A stretch of DNA of 64,000 nt, from NCBI RefSeq assembly GCF_029360805.1, contig NZ_JARKNC010000010.1:899182-963181 (forward strand), given 5' to 3'. The notes under the pieces are model-generated. The model saw only the letters and a program-made list of their open reading frames with translations. It did not search any database and had not been told where the DNA came from. Positions 34,367-43,675 of this stretch are shown piece after piece (within the stretch, counting starts at the first letter, position 1; every line of letters starts with the position of its first letter). This DNA is from Daejeonella sp. JGW-45. Its GTDB lineage: Bacteria > Bacteroidota > Bacteroidia > Sphingobacteriales > Sphingobacteriaceae. Made by a program: the position numbers and the translations under genes.

Positions 34367-37069
34367 TTACCTCGCCTTTGGTTTATAAACCTGGTGATCT
34401 TTGTTGGATCCTGAAATCAGGTAGGCCATCAGGTCCTTTAACTCTTCCTTATTCAGGCTATTTATCATTCCCGGATACATGGACGACACTTCAGAGAGCC
34501 TGGTTCTTACCACATCTTTCTTAAGCACTTCACGCAGCGTTTGCGGAGCAAAGGGGTTTTGGGAAATATAGTATTTATCAGAATCTTCATTTTTAAGCCG
34601 CCCTATAATAGACCTGCCATCCTTTAAATAGAAAGCTGTCGAAGCATATTGATCGGAGATTACTTTATTTGGCTCAAGAATAGACTCCAGGATGTCCCGG
34701 GCAGAGAAGCGGGTGCCTAATTGGCTAAGCGCCGGACCCACCGCGCCGCCTTCGCCCTGCATACTATGACAAGAAATACATTGGGTGGCTGAAAACAGCA
34801 TTTTACCCTGGTCGAAATTTCGATCCGTAGTATCTTTCTGAACAACATCCAACGCTTCTTCTAACTTCCATGTTCTTCCCGGTCCTTTAGGACTACCCAA
34901 ACTTGCCAATTTTTTACCGTTATTGGTTAGCAGATCATTCCCCGAAATTTTATTGTAATGTTCAAATTCATCTTTTGGCACATGCGCTAAGGCCTTTTTG
35001 CGAGCTGCATTTATAAATCCTATGAAGCTGTTACCGCCCCTATATCCGAAAGCTTTATTGAACCAGGTAAAATATTTCTCCCTGAATTCTGAGGTCCAGC
35101 CATTCTTTGCCTCGCTCAGGGCTGTAACGTAATAGATTTGCTGGGCCGGCGGCGTTTTAGCCAGCATGCCGGCAATATCCAGCCCATACTGCGGATTACG
35201 CATGATCAGATCCTGCGATTGCATAAAAGTCTTTTGATAATCGGTATCCTGGGTCGGTCCATACAATAAAGCCAGCGTTTTTTGAACCACAAGCGGATCA
35301 TCAAGAGCTACCAGGACCTTACTGAGCGAGCGATTTAATTCGTTAGTGTTTGCAGGGTAGAATTGATTCAGATAGCCAGATAATTTCACTTTTTCAGCCT
35401 CAGAGGGCTGTCCCATTCGATATAGTATAAGCTCATAGGCTCTTAAAACATCTATCTGTTGTGATTCAGGCAATGCTTTGTAGTCAATGTTCATCAGAGA
35501 GTTTATCATCCGGCTTCGCAAGCTTTTTTCACCGGTTCTTGCTAATGCAATCATTGCTTGAGTAAGAATTTGGGGATTCTTTTCGACGAAGGCTTTCTCC
35601 TGCCATTCGCTTAAGGGCTGATGCTCCACTGCCAAACGTGCTGCATATCGGATAAAGCGATCATTATTCTTTAGATTAGGCCATGCCATACCAATAGCTT
35701 TAGCATTAGGCGCACCATGGAAAGTTTCCAACCGCCTTCTCAGATCCCGTGCCTTGCGAATCTTGGCAGGAGTTTTTATAGTCAATGCAGTATTAGGTAA
35801 AGTGTTGTCACCATAATAAACACGGTAAAGATCTGAATCCAGTTTACGCCCTCCTGTTAAAAAATACATAGCCCCGTCGGGTCCGATAATACCATCAGTT
35901 AAGGGCAGGGGGGCACCGGATAGAAACTCAGAGGCGGTTGATTTATATGAAGAACCATCGGGGATTAATTCTACGGCATAAATGATTCCGAAACTCCAGT
36001 CAAAAGCAAACAATCCTCTGCGATATTTCTCAGGGAAACGAGCGTTATTACCGCTGAAAAAACTGGTAGGAGAGCCCTGTCCGACATTCAGGATTGCCGG
36101 TAAATTATCAGGATAAGCAGGCGAAAATTTACTGGTTCCTGTACGCCATCCAAAATCGCTGCCACTCGTAGTATGACTGATACGGGTGGGTCTGTACCAT
36201 GGCATACCAAAGTCCCATTCCATATCAGAATCGTAAACAAACATATCGCCGGCTTCGTTAAAAGCAACATCGAACGGATTCCTATACCCGGCACTGATCA
36301 ACTCCCAGTTTGTTCCTTCAGGGTTCACCTTGGCGACAAACCCTCCCGGCGCATAACGATCTGTGGCGTGTCCGTTTGGATCTACTATCAATGGAAATAT
36401 ATTATCTTCTTTCCAGGTTTGAGGCAGACGATAGGCATCCATCTTGAACATATCCACGTGATTTCCGATGATGACGTGAATTGATTTTTTATCAGGAGAG
36501 AGCACGATGCTATGGGGGCCATGTTCTCCTCCGGGAGTAACCATATCTTTCAACAAGGTAATCTGATCATACTGATCATCATTGTCGGTGTCTTTAAGGC
36601 GGTACAGTCCGGTACCCTTAGCCATGGAGGTGTCGCTTTTATGGTTAACCATCACATAAAGGCTATTAAATGCGTATAATAAACCCTGAGCGTAGCCCAT
36701 TTTTATCTTCGCTTTAGACGTATCGCCCCCCACCCTGATCTCCAGTTTTTCTACAATGACTTTTGATTTAACTGAGTCGGCACCGATAGGAGGGATGGTT
36801 AAACGATATAAATATCCATACTGGTCGGAGGTAATCATTCTGCCTTTGTCATCGAAGGTCATAGCTACCCATGAGCCATTCTTGCTCTCAGAAGGACTGT
36901 ATAAATGTTCGGCTTTAAAGTTGGGTAATAGCTTTAGTTTTTCAACTTTCGGATCGAGTTCTCTGATCCTGTCCTTTTTAGTTTCTTCTACATTATCAAT
37001 AAAAGACATCCCTAAAAAGAAGACGATTGACAGCAATCCTGCCAAAGTAAAGTAGGTATTCCGGTTCAT
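34367..37069 (-). CDS. Secreted dehydrogenase-like protein with a c-type cytochrome domain
   Basis: A 900-residue protein with an N-terminal signal segment (YFTLAGLLSIVFFLG). The first half is a beta-propeller-like PQQ/Glc-type sugar dehydrogenase region (for example VAMTFDDKGRMITSDQYGYL, RNPFDVAFNEAGDMFVYDSD). A HEAT-like helical middle follows. The C-terminal part holds a haem-binding CISCH motif (residues 764-768) followed by GEGGAVGPALSQLG, typical of c-type cytochrome domains. It probably oxidises a carbohydrate in the periplasm and passes electrons to the respiratory chain. A perfect 12-bp inverted repeat sits just before its start. Confidence 0.85.
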   Translation of the reverse strand: MNRNTYFTLAGLLSIVFFLGMSFIDNVEETKKDRIRELDPKVEKLKLLPNFKAEHLYSPSESKNGSWVAMTFDDKGRMITSDQYGYLYRLTIPPIGADSVKSKVIVEKLEIRVGGDTSKAKIKMGYAQGLLYAFNSLYVMVNHKSDTSMAKGTGLYRLKDTDNDDQYDQITLLKDMVTPGGEHGPHSIVLSPDKKSIHVIIGNHVDMFKMDAYRLPQTWKEDNIFPLIVDPNGHATDRYAPGGFVAKVNPEGTNWELISAGYRNPFDVAFNEAGDMFVYDSDMEWDFGMPWYRPTRISHTTSGSDFGWRTGTSKFSPAYPDNLPAILNVGQGSPTSFFSGNNARFPEKYRRGLFAFDWSFGIIYAVELIPDGSSYKSTASEFLSGAPLPLTDGIIGPDGAMYFLTGGRKLDSDLYRVYYGDNTLPNTALTIKTPAKIRKARDLRRRLETFHGAPNAKAIGMAWPNLKNNDRFIRYAARLAVEHQPLSEWQEKAFVEKNPQILTQAMIALARTGEKSLRSRMINSLMNIDYKALPESQQIDVLRAYELILYRMGQPSEAEKVKLSGYLNQFYPANTNELNRSLSKVLVALDDPLVVQKTLALLYGPTQDTDYQKTFMQSQDLIMRNPQYGLDIAGMLAKTPPAQQIYYVTALSEAKNGWTSEFREKYFTWFNKAFGYRGGNSFIGFINAARKKALAHVPKDEFEHYNKISGNDLLTNNGKKLASLGSPKGPGRTWKLEEALDVVQKDTTDRNFDQGKMLFSATQCISCHSMQGEGGAVGPALSQLGTRFSARDILESILEPNKVISDQYASTAFYLKDGRSIIGRLKNEDSDKYYISQNPFAPQTLREVLKKDVVRTRLSEVSSMYPGMINSLNKEELKDLMAYLISGSNKDHQVYKPKAR

Positions 37070-37072
37070 ATA

Positions 37073-37101
37073 ATTAAGGTACTCCTTTTGAGTACCTTAA
37101 T
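37073..37101 (-). promoter_or_regulatory. Perfect 12-bp inverted repeat before the cytochrome gene start
   Basis: ATTAAGGTACTC (37073-37084) and GAGTACCTTAAT (37090-37101) are exact inverted copies with a 5-nt centre. On the minus strand it ends 3 bp before the ATG, and the centre reads AAAAG next to GGAG, like a ribosome binding sequence. It could be a repressor operator or an RNA hairpin that hides the Shine-Dalgarno region. Confidence 0.65.
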
Positions 37102-37182
37102 ATAGTATTGTTTTTTGTTTGACGCCGAATATTTATTCAACGAGCAGCCGCCAGATGACAGCTTTTTACCTTAATACAAATA

Positions 37183-40100
37183 TTAACGAAGCCCCATAAA
37201 CTTACTATCCAGTGCCTTATAGGTTGCCTGGATCTTCTTATTTAATTCCGTCTGGCCGTTTTCGGCAGTAAGCTTAACCATTTCTGCAATCACATACATT
37301 CCCAACTGCATTTCACGGGTGTTAAGGTTTTCTTTCGTCTTAGCAATCGCCGCAAGGTAATTTAACTGATCTTCTATATAAAGCGCGGTATTTGATACCA
37401 GTTTATTAGCCTGGCCGGTTTCTTTTAATTTATAAAGAAGGTCTGCCATATAATATTTCCTGATAGTAAAGTTCAGGGAGTAATTATTGTCAGGAACTAC
37501 TTCGATACATTTTAGCAGGGCTTTACGTGCCTCTTCAACCTTACCTTGCTTGTAGAGATTCTCAGCCAGGATATTGAAATGGTTAATGATAGTAAAACTC
37601 ATGCGGAGAGACTCAGGATCAAGATAAGAGGCATTTTTCATGTTTCCCCACTTAAACTTGGTCATCATATTGGTATACATTGCGTCTGTATTCGTCAGCT
37701 CGGGCTTATCACCTGATGCAGAATCCGTAACAACTGGCTTTAGTGGAAGCAGACGGTATGCGAAGCCCTCGTTATACAGGTAGTTGTCAAGTCCCATATA
37801 ATTATCTGAAGGTACAGTGATCGCAAAATATATAGGTCTTTTCCAATCATTATGAGCTAATACATCAATTAAGGCAAGTTCCGTTTTGGTGACGTAATTT
37901 TTATTGTATGTCCATTCCATGGATGGTGCCAGCAGATCTTTATAAACCGGATCAATTGTCTTGCTGGCAAATACCTGGGCGGGATCAACCGTGATTTTAA
38001 AGTTCTTAGTTGGCAGAAAATTTTCCTTAGAGCCGTCCTGGTAGGTTGCTTTATCGGCGTCGTCCTCAGAAGTTAAAATATCGAACAGGTTCTTTAACTC
38101 TACCGCTCCCGGAACCTGGTAGTCCTGATACCCCATCACATCACGGACGCCCTGTACAAATTTTTCATCCGCCATAGTTATGGGAAGACCCTCTGCCTCG
38201 TTAACTTTCTTCTTCATCTGGCGGATGTACCAATCGGTTCCAAGCAAACTTAGGTTTACAACCCTTACGTCCGGCCGCACGTTTTCCACCTCCTGGGCGT
38301 ACCACAACGGATAAGTGTCGTTATCACCATAGGTAAACAGGATAGCATTAGGAGCACATGATTCCAGGTAGTCAATGGCCATATCTCGTGCAGTAAATTT
38401 TGCTGAACGATCATGATCGTCCCAGCCGTCCTTAGCCATCAATGTTGGCGCAGCAAGTAAGCCTATCACCGTGGCAAGCACTGCCGCTGTCGGTGCTTTA
38501 ATTTTCGATCTTAAAAATTCTGAAATAGCTGCTACACCAAGTCCTATCCATATTGCAAAAGCATAGAACGATCCTGTATAGGCATAATCCCTTTCCCTTG
38601 GCTGCAGCGGATTCTGATTCAGATAAAGTACTATGGCAACCCCGGTGAAGAAAAACAGTAAACCTACTATCCCGGCGTCTTTTTGGTTCCTTTTAAAATG
38701 CCATAAGGCTCCTATGATCCCCAGAATAAATGGCAGAAAATAAAACCTGTTGAATCCGCCATTTTCAAGCTGACTTTTAGGAAGATCGTATTGTCCTCCC
38801 AACAGCATATTATCGATGAATGTTATCCCGGAAAGCCAGTTCCCCTGAGTATAATTACCATGTCCCTGCTCATCATTTTGCCGCCCGACAAAATTCCAGG
38901 CAAAGTAACGCGCATACATAAATCCTGTTTGATAACTCAACAGGAAGCCAATATTGTCAACAAATGTGGGAGATTCTGTTTCGCTCATCCCCATCCAGTC
39001 GCGGTAAGTAGCCACATGACTTGGATCGTCACTATACATCCTGGGTATTATCGTATTGCGATCGTAGACGCGCTCGTACTTCCTTCCGGCTGTTTCGTAT
39101 TTTTCTTTCCCTTTACGATAAATGACATCTCCTTGTTTACTATCTATTGGTTTTGAATCAAAGTATTGTCCATAAGCAAGCGGGCGGTCGCCGTACTGCT
39201 CCCGGTTCACGTAGCTTAGTAAGGAAAAGGCGTTATCAGGGTCGTTATTATTCAGGGTAGGATCGGCTTTAGCGCGAATAACGATCATGGCAAAAGACCC
39301 GTAGCCGAATATTATGAATACAATTGATAATAAAGCAAGGTTTAAGACTCTGCGTTTCTCGCGGATCTTGAGCAAATACTCAAGGCCGGCCAGGATTATT
39401 CCAGCGACTATAAAACCGCTGATCCCTCCTCCAATAGTCATCAGACCAACAAAACAAGCTACCGCAGTTATGAGATAAGATTTCTGACCGTTTATAGAAT
39501 ACAGTATACCGCTGGTCAGAGAGGTTATCACCAGAACCGCAAAAAAAGTTACACCTGTGCCGAATCCCAGTCCGAGGGTATTTACAAAAAAGAGGTCGGA
39601 GTAAGCAGCGAACCGGATGGTGTATTGAACTATTCCATATTGTATAAAGGCAAGGATTAGTATGCCGGCGAATAGTGCCCATAGTGTTCCTGATGAAGTG
39701 CGTGTGGAAGATCGTCTGAAGTAATACACGAGAGAGATTGCCGGAATTGCCAGGAGGTTTAGCAGGTGCACCCCGATGGAAAGTCCCATGACATAGGCAA
39801 TGAAGATAAGCCATTTATCCGCGTGCGGCTCATCGGCATGCTGATCCCATTTCAATATTGCCCAGAATACAATAGCCGTGCATAATGAGGATAGCGCATA
39901 TACCTCGGCTTCAACCGCAGAAAACCAGAAAGAATCTGAAAATGTGTAAGCCAGTGCACCTACAAGACCGGAGCCCATGATCGTGATGATTTCTCCCTGG
40001 GTCAAACTTACGCCCTGTTTAGCTATAACCTTGCGTGTAAGAGCGGTTATAGTCCAGAAGAGGAACAAAATAGTAGCAGCGCTTGCCAGGGCTGATCCCA

Positions 40101-40338
40101 TATTCACCCAAAATGCTACCCGGCTCGTATCTCCTCCGGCCAGAAGTGAAATCACTTTGCTGACCATCAGATAAAGCGGTGCTCCGGGCTGATGAACTAC
40201 CTGCAATTTATGAGCTGAAGCAATAAACTCTCCGGCATCCCAGAAGCTTGAAGTAGGCTCCAGTGTAAGAGCGTATACAATTAAAGCCGTTAAAAAACTT
40301 AACCAGCCTAATAAATTATTGGTTCTGTTGTAGTTCAT
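37183..40338 (-). CDS. DUF2723-family multi-spanning membrane protein (PMT-like glycosyltransferase)
   Basis: A 1051-residue integral membrane protein with about 12 predicted helices. The N-terminus contains YALTLEPTSSFWDAGEFI and VHQPGAPLYLM, hallmarks of the DUF2723/GT117 group, which resembles protein O-mannosyltransferases. A long C-terminal segment carries TPR-like helices (KQGKVEEARKALLKCIEVV). It probably transfers sugar to secreted proteins or polymers. I moved the start from an upstream in-frame codon (40554) to 40338, because the ATG there opens directly into the first membrane helix. Bacteroidota often carry several copies. Confidence 0.85.
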   Translation of the reverse strand: MNYNRTNNLLGWLSFLTALIVYALTLEPTSSFWDAGEFIASAHKLQVVHQPGAPLYLMVSKVISLLAGGDTSRVAFWVNMGSALASAATILFLFWTITALTRKVIAKQGVSLTQGEIITIMGSGLVGALAYTFSDSFWFSAVEAEVYALSSLCTAIVFWAILKWDQHADEPHADKWLIFIAYVMGLSIGVHLLNLLAIPAISLVYYFRRSSTRTSSGTLWALFAGILILAFIQYGIVQYTIRFAAYSDLFFVNTLGLGFGTGVTFFAVLVITSLTSGILYSINGQKSYLITAVACFVGLMTIGGGISGFIVAGIILAGLEYLLKIREKRRVLNLALLSIVFIIFGYGSFAMIVIRAKADPTLNNNDPDNAFSLLSYVNREQYGDRPLAYGQYFDSKPIDSKQGDVIYRKGKEKYETAGRKYERVYDRNTIIPRMYSDDPSHVATYRDWMGMSETESPTFVDNIGFLLSYQTGFMYARYFAWNFVGRQNDEQGHGNYTQGNWLSGITFIDNMLLGGQYDLPKSQLENGGFNRFYFLPFILGIIGALWHFKRNQKDAGIVGLLFFFTGVAIVLYLNQNPLQPRERDYAYTGSFYAFAIWIGLGVAAISEFLRSKIKAPTAAVLATVIGLLAAPTLMAKDGWDDHDRSAKFTARDMAIDYLESCAPNAILFTYGDNDTYPLWYAQEVENVRPDVRVVNLSLLGTDWYIRQMKKKVNEAEGLPITMADEKFVQGVRDVMGYQDYQVPGAVELKNLFDILTSEDDADKATYQDGSKENFLPTKNFKITVDPAQVFASKTIDPVYKDLLAPSMEWTYNKNYVTKTELALIDVLAHNDWKRPIYFAITVPSDNYMGLDNYLYNEGFAYRLLPLKPVVTDSASGDKPELTNTDAMYTNMMTKFKWGNMKNASYLDPESLRMSFTIINHFNILAENLYKQGKVEEARKALLKCIEVVPDNNYSLNFTIRKYYMADLLYKLKETGQANKLVSNTALYIEDQLNYLAAIAKTKENLNTREMQLGMYVIAEMVKLTAENGQTELNKKIQATYKALDSKFMGLR

Positions 40339-40560
40339 AGATTCAAGTTCAAATACCGCTGCCGAAAATAGTGATTTTGATGTAGAAATGTGATAGGGTT
40401 TAACACTAATTAACGTTGAGACGCGAGAAATGAGCAACGAACAATGAGCTTTGTGCTTCCTTATACCACTGTCGAAGCGATTTCGCTGACTATAGTCTGA
40501 GTTTTGCAAGTGGCTCGCTTCCAGCTTGTCGGCTCTCGTTACACAAAAAATCAATTTTCA

Positions 40561-40592
40561 TTTGCACTTTATACTATATCCCCCTATATTTG
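40561..40592 (+). promoter_or_regulatory. Strong Bacteroidota promoter for tRNA-Gln
   Basis: TTTG at 40561-40564 (-33 element) and TATATTTG at 40585-40592 (perfect TAnnTTTG -7 element) are separated by 20 bp. The tRNA begins 38 bp after it. Confidence 0.75.
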
Positions 40593-40629
40593 CATTCCAT
40601 TTCAAAAGGAGCTTCCTTTTGACTTTGAT

Positions 40630-40703
40630 TGCCCGATAGTATAATGGTAGTACGACGGTTTTTGGTGCCGTTTGTCTTGGTTCGAATCCAGGTCGGGCAA
40701 CCA
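40630..40703 (+). tRNA. tRNA-Gln (anticodon UUG)
   Basis: A 74-nt cloverleaf. The acceptor arm is TGCCCGA with TCGGGCA, then discriminator A and an encoded CCA. D-loop TATAATGGTAG and T-arm CTTGGTTCGAATCCAGG fit. The anticodon stem ACGGT/GCCGT holds the loop TTTTGGT with anticodon TTG. Encoded CCA is noteworthy, because many Bacteroidota tRNAs add it post-transcriptionally. Confidence 0.95.
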
Positions 40704-40797
40704 TAAAAATTTCGAGTTTCGGAATTAAATTGATAAACGGGCTTTAGGCCCTGACTTATTGAATCTGTTATAAAACTCATCGATATCCGAAACTAAA

Positions 40798-41742
40798 ATG
40801 CCCTTATCATTCAATCCGATCAAGTTGTTTGCAGGCTCAGGTACAGTTGATCTGGCTACAAAGATTGCAGAGGCCTACGGTAAAAGCCTCGGCGACATGG
40901 TACTGTCAAGGTTTAGTGATGGCGAATTTCAACCTCATTTTAACGAGTCAGTACGTGGATGTGATGTCTTTCTAATCCAGTCGACCAACCAGCCCAACGA
41001 TAATCTTATTGAGCTTTTGTTGATGACTGATGCTGCTAAACGGGCTTCGGCACACTATATTACTGTAGTTGTTCCGTATTTCGGCTTGGCAAGACAGGAT
41101 AGGAAAGATAAGCCAAGAGTCGCAATTGGGGCAAAGCTGATGGCTAACCTTATTACGGCAGCCGGTGCGCACAGGATTATGACGATGGACCTGCATGCTG
41201 CGCAGATCCAGGGCTTCTTTGATATTCCGGTAGATCACCTTGATGCCTCGGTGATATTCGTGCCGCATATTAAGAGTTTAAACCTCCCAAACCTGACGAT
41301 TGCATCTCCGGATATGGGCGGTTCTTACAGGGCAAGAACCTTTGCAAAGTATTTTAACGCGGAGGTTGTGATCTGTGATAAACAGAGAAAACGTGCTAAT
41401 GAGATTGAATCGATGTCGATCATCGGGGATGTGTCAGGACGTGACGTAGTGTTAATCGATGATATTTGTGATACTGCAAGGACGCTGGCTAAAGCCGCAG
41501 AATTGATTATGGAAAACGGTGCTAATAGCGTGAGAGCGGTATGTACCCATCCTGTTTTGTCGGGAGATGCATATCAAACGATCGAAAATTCAGCACTGGC
41601 TGAAATGATCGTTACTGATACGATCGCAGCTAAAAAAACCAGTCCCAAGATTAAGGTTTTGTCAACTGCCGATCTTTTCAGCAGGGCAATTGCGAATGTA
41701 AATGAGCATGGCTCAATGAGTGCGCTGTTTAATATTGATTAA
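40798..41742 (+). CDS. prs: Ribose-phosphate pyrophosphokinase
   Basis: A 314-residue cytoplasmic enzyme that makes PRPP from ribose 5-phosphate and ATP for nucleotide, His and Trp synthesis. Signatures are LSRFSDGEFQPHFNESVRG near the N-terminus, the flexible-loop segment FGLARQDRKDKPR, and the PRPP-binding loop VVLIDDICDTARTLAKA. Length is normal. The tRNA-Gln gene lies 94 bp upstream and could share its promoter. It is followed by rplY and pth, the usual order in Bacteroidota. Confidence 0.95.
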   Translation: MPLSFNPIKLFAGSGTVDLATKIAEAYGKSLGDMVLSRFSDGEFQPHFNESVRGCDVFLIQSTNQPNDNLIELLLMTDAAKRASAHYITVVVPYFGLARQDRKDKPRVAIGAKLMANLITAAGAHRIMTMDLHAAQIQGFFDIPVDHLDASVIFVPHIKSLNLPNLTIASPDMGGSYRARTFAKYFNAEVVICDKQRKRANEIESMSIIGDVSGRDVVLIDDICDTARTLAKAAELIMENGANSVRAVCTHPVLSGDAYQTIENSALAEMIVTDTIAAKKTSPKIKVLSTADLFSRAIANVNEHGSMSALFNID

Positions 41743-41810
41743 GATAGATTAGCTGTCAGAACTAGGATTTATAGGATGATAGGATGCTGGGCGGAAGGAA
41801 TGCCATTACC

Positions 41811-41832
41811 GTCATTGCGAGCGTAGCAAAGG
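41811..41832. repeat. Fragment of a common intergenic palindromic repeat
   Basis: GTCATTGCGAGCGTAGCAAAGG resembles the core of the widespread repeat with consensus near CGTCATTGCGAG...GAAGCAATC. Only one arm and the start of the second are kept, so this is likely a decayed copy between prs and rplY. Confidence 0.45.
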
Positions 41833-41916
41833 AGTCAAGAACTAAGACAAGGGGTAAAAACATTAGGTAGTTAGAGAGGCTAACAACTAATAACAAACAA
41901 ATAATTAATAAGTAAA

Positions 41917-42492
41917 ATGAAATCAATTGCTATTAGCGGTTCTCCAAGAGAGAACGTAGGGAAAAGAGACGCTAAAGAGCTGCGTTACGAAGGCAAGGTG
42001 CCTGCAGTTCTTTATGGTGGAAAAAATCAAATCCACTTTTCTGTGTCTGCATCTGATTTGAGAAGTTTGGTGTATACACCAGAAGTTTCATTCGTTGCAC
42101 TGGACATTGCTGGTGCCAAAGCACAAGCTATTATCCAGGATGTACATTTTCATCCTTTAACTGATCAGCCGCTTCATGTGGACTTTTTAGAGCTGGACGA
42201 GAAAAAGCCGGTTGTTATGCAGATCCCGGTAAAACTTACAGGAACTTCGCCAGGTGTGAAGATCGGTGGTAAATTAGTTCAGAAACTACGTAAACTTCGC
42301 GTTAAGGCTTTACCTAAAGACATGCCTCAGTATGTTGAAGTGAGCATTGAAAAACTTGACGTAGGTAAATCTGTTGGAGTAGGTGAATTAAACTTCCCGA
42401 ACTTCAAGGTGACAAACAATGCTGAAGATACGATTGTATCCGTTACGATGTCACGGGCATTGAAACAAGCTGAAAACGAAGCTAAAAAATAA
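41917..42492 (+). CDS. rplY: 50S ribosomal protein L25 (CTC-type)
   Basis: A 191-residue long form of L25 with a C-terminal TL5/CTC domain; it binds 5S rRNA. Motifs are SGSPRENVGKRDAKELR at the start and VPAVLYGGKNQIHFSV, with the C-terminal part PVVMQIPVKLTG and DVGKSVGVGELN. Length fits the CTC type rather than the short E. coli form. It follows prs and is closed by a strong terminator. Confidence 0.93.
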   Translation: MKSIAISGSPRENVGKRDAKELRYEGKVPAVLYGGKNQIHFSVSASDLRSLVYTPEVSFVALDIAGAKAQAIIQDVHFHPLTDQPLHVDFLELDEKKPVVMQIPVKLTGTSPGVKIGGKLVQKLRKLRVKALPKDMPQYVEVSIEKLDVGKSVGVGELNFPNFKVTNNAEDTIVSVTMSRALKQAENEAKK

Positions 42493-42515
42493 TTAGTTTC
42501 CTCTTTATAAAATTG

Positions 42516-42549
42516 AAGTCCCTGGCATAGTCGGGGACTTTTTTATTTT
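42516..42549 (+). terminator. Intrinsic terminator after rplY
   Basis: AAGTCCC (42516-42522) and GGGACTT (42534-42540) form a 7-bp stem followed by a T-rich tail (TTTTATTTT). Confidence 0.85.
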
Positions 42550-42622
42550 ATAATTTTTGATCTTAACATGCTGGGATAATAAAAATAATTCCTTACCGTG
42601 CCCCGGGTAAGTTTAACTGGCA

Positions 42623-42630
42623 TATCTTTG
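42623..42630 (+). promoter_or_regulatory. TAnnTTTG -7 element before pth
   Basis: TATCTTTG is a perfect match to the Bacteroidota -7 element, 21 bp before the pth ATG. No clear -33 TTG was found at the usual distance. Confidence 0.45.
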
Positions 42631-42651
42631 GGCTGCTAACGAAATAACACC

Positions 42652-43212
42652 ATGAAATACCTTATCGTAGGCCTGGGTAATATAGGACCAGAATACGCAG
42701 ACACCCGGCATAATATAGGGTTTATGATCGCTGACGAGCTCGCTAAGCAGGAGCATGTGTCTTTCTTTAACATGCGGCTTGCCTGGTACACCGAGTTTAG
42801 TCATAAAGGACGTAAGGTTCACGTCATTAAGCCAACAACTTACATGAACCTTAGCGGAAAGGCACTCAATTACTGGATGCAGGACCTTAAGATCCCGGCC
42901 GAAAATGTCCTGATCCTTGTAGATGAGATAGCATTGCCTTTAGGAACTTTAAGGTTAAAGCCGAAGGGAAGTGCAGGGGGACATAACGGACTGAAGAGTA
43001 TCGAATTGGCTCTTGGTCACGGAAATTATGCACGTCTCCGTTTCGGGATAGGAGATAATTTCCAAAAGGGCCGCCAGGTCGACTATGTGTTAAGCGGCTT
43101 CGACGACGATGAGCAACCGGAGCTGCCTGCCTTAATAGACCGGTCGATAGAAATGATAAAAAGTTTTATCACTGTCGGGCCAGAGTTGACTATGACAAGA
43201 TTCAATAAGTAA
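42652..43212 (+). CDS. pth: Peptidyl-tRNA hydrolase
   Basis: A 186-residue enzyme that frees tRNA from stalled peptidyl-tRNA. The catalytic His20 is in NIGPEYADTRHNIGF, with later family motifs KPTTYMNLSGKAL and GSAGGHNGLKSIE, and the final segment containing RFGIGD. The usual length and start (MKYLIVGLGN). It lies between a terminator and the ArsC-like gene. Confidence 0.95.
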   Translation: MKYLIVGLGNIGPEYADTRHNIGFMIADELAKQEHVSFFNMRLAWYTEFSHKGRKVHVIKPTTYMNLSGKALNYWMQDLKIPAENVLILVDEIALPLGTLRLKPKGSAGGHNGLKSIELALGHGNYARLRFGIGDNFQKGRQVDYVLSGFDDDEQPELPALIDRSIEMIKSFITVGPELTMTRFNK

Positions 43213-43266
43213 TCAATAAATTAATTCCAGGGCGTCAAGTCGGTGGAACGCATTAAATCTAATATT

Positions 43267-43611
43267 ATGAAAGTATACGGCATTAAGAACTGTAATACAG
43301 TAAAGAAGGCGCTGGACTGGCTTGATAATCAGAAAATAGCATACGAGTTTCATGACTTCAAGAAACTTGGTATCTCTGAGCCTAAGCTTGAGGAATGGGC
43401 ATCGAAGTTGGGCTGGGAGCCTTTGGTTAATAAGCGGGGAACAACATGGAGGCAACTTGACCCGGAGCGCCAGAAAGACGTAGTCAACAAAGCCGAAGCT
43501 TTTAAACTGATGCAGGAGAAGACCAGCGTCATAAAGAGGCCAGTAATTGAAACTGAGAATGACTTGCTCTTAGGATTCGACGAAGCTGAGTATAACAGGT
43601 TGTTACAATAG
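43267..43611 (+). CDS. ArsC/Spx-family thioredoxin-fold protein (YffB-like)
   Basis: A 114-residue protein of the ArsC-like fold. The active-site cysteine is in GIKNCNTVKKALDWL (Cys9), with no second cysteine in the motif, as in YffB/Spx-type proteins. A later motif is LVNKRGTTWRQL. Function is probably glutathione- or thiol-dependent reduction, or regulation; arsenate reduction is not shown. I used the ATG at 43267, eight codons after an upstream in-frame codon, because it begins at the family's usual first strand (MKVYGIKNC). Confidence 0.85.
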   Translation: MKVYGIKNCNTVKKALDWLDNQKIAYEFHDFKKLGISEPKLEEWASKLGWEPLVNKRGTTWRQLDPERQKDVVNKAEAFKLMQEKTSVIKRPVIETENDLLLGFDEAEYNRLLQ

Positions 43612-43675
43612 CTTAGTCAGTCAAATTTTAACTAATCCCCAATAATTCCTTAATTTGCCTTTCAAATTTATTCGG

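Noticed and set aside
40339..40554. N-terminal extension of the DUF2723 protein
   Set aside because: The 72 extra codons are hydrophilic and unlike the family; the ATG at 40338 leads directly into the first membrane helix.
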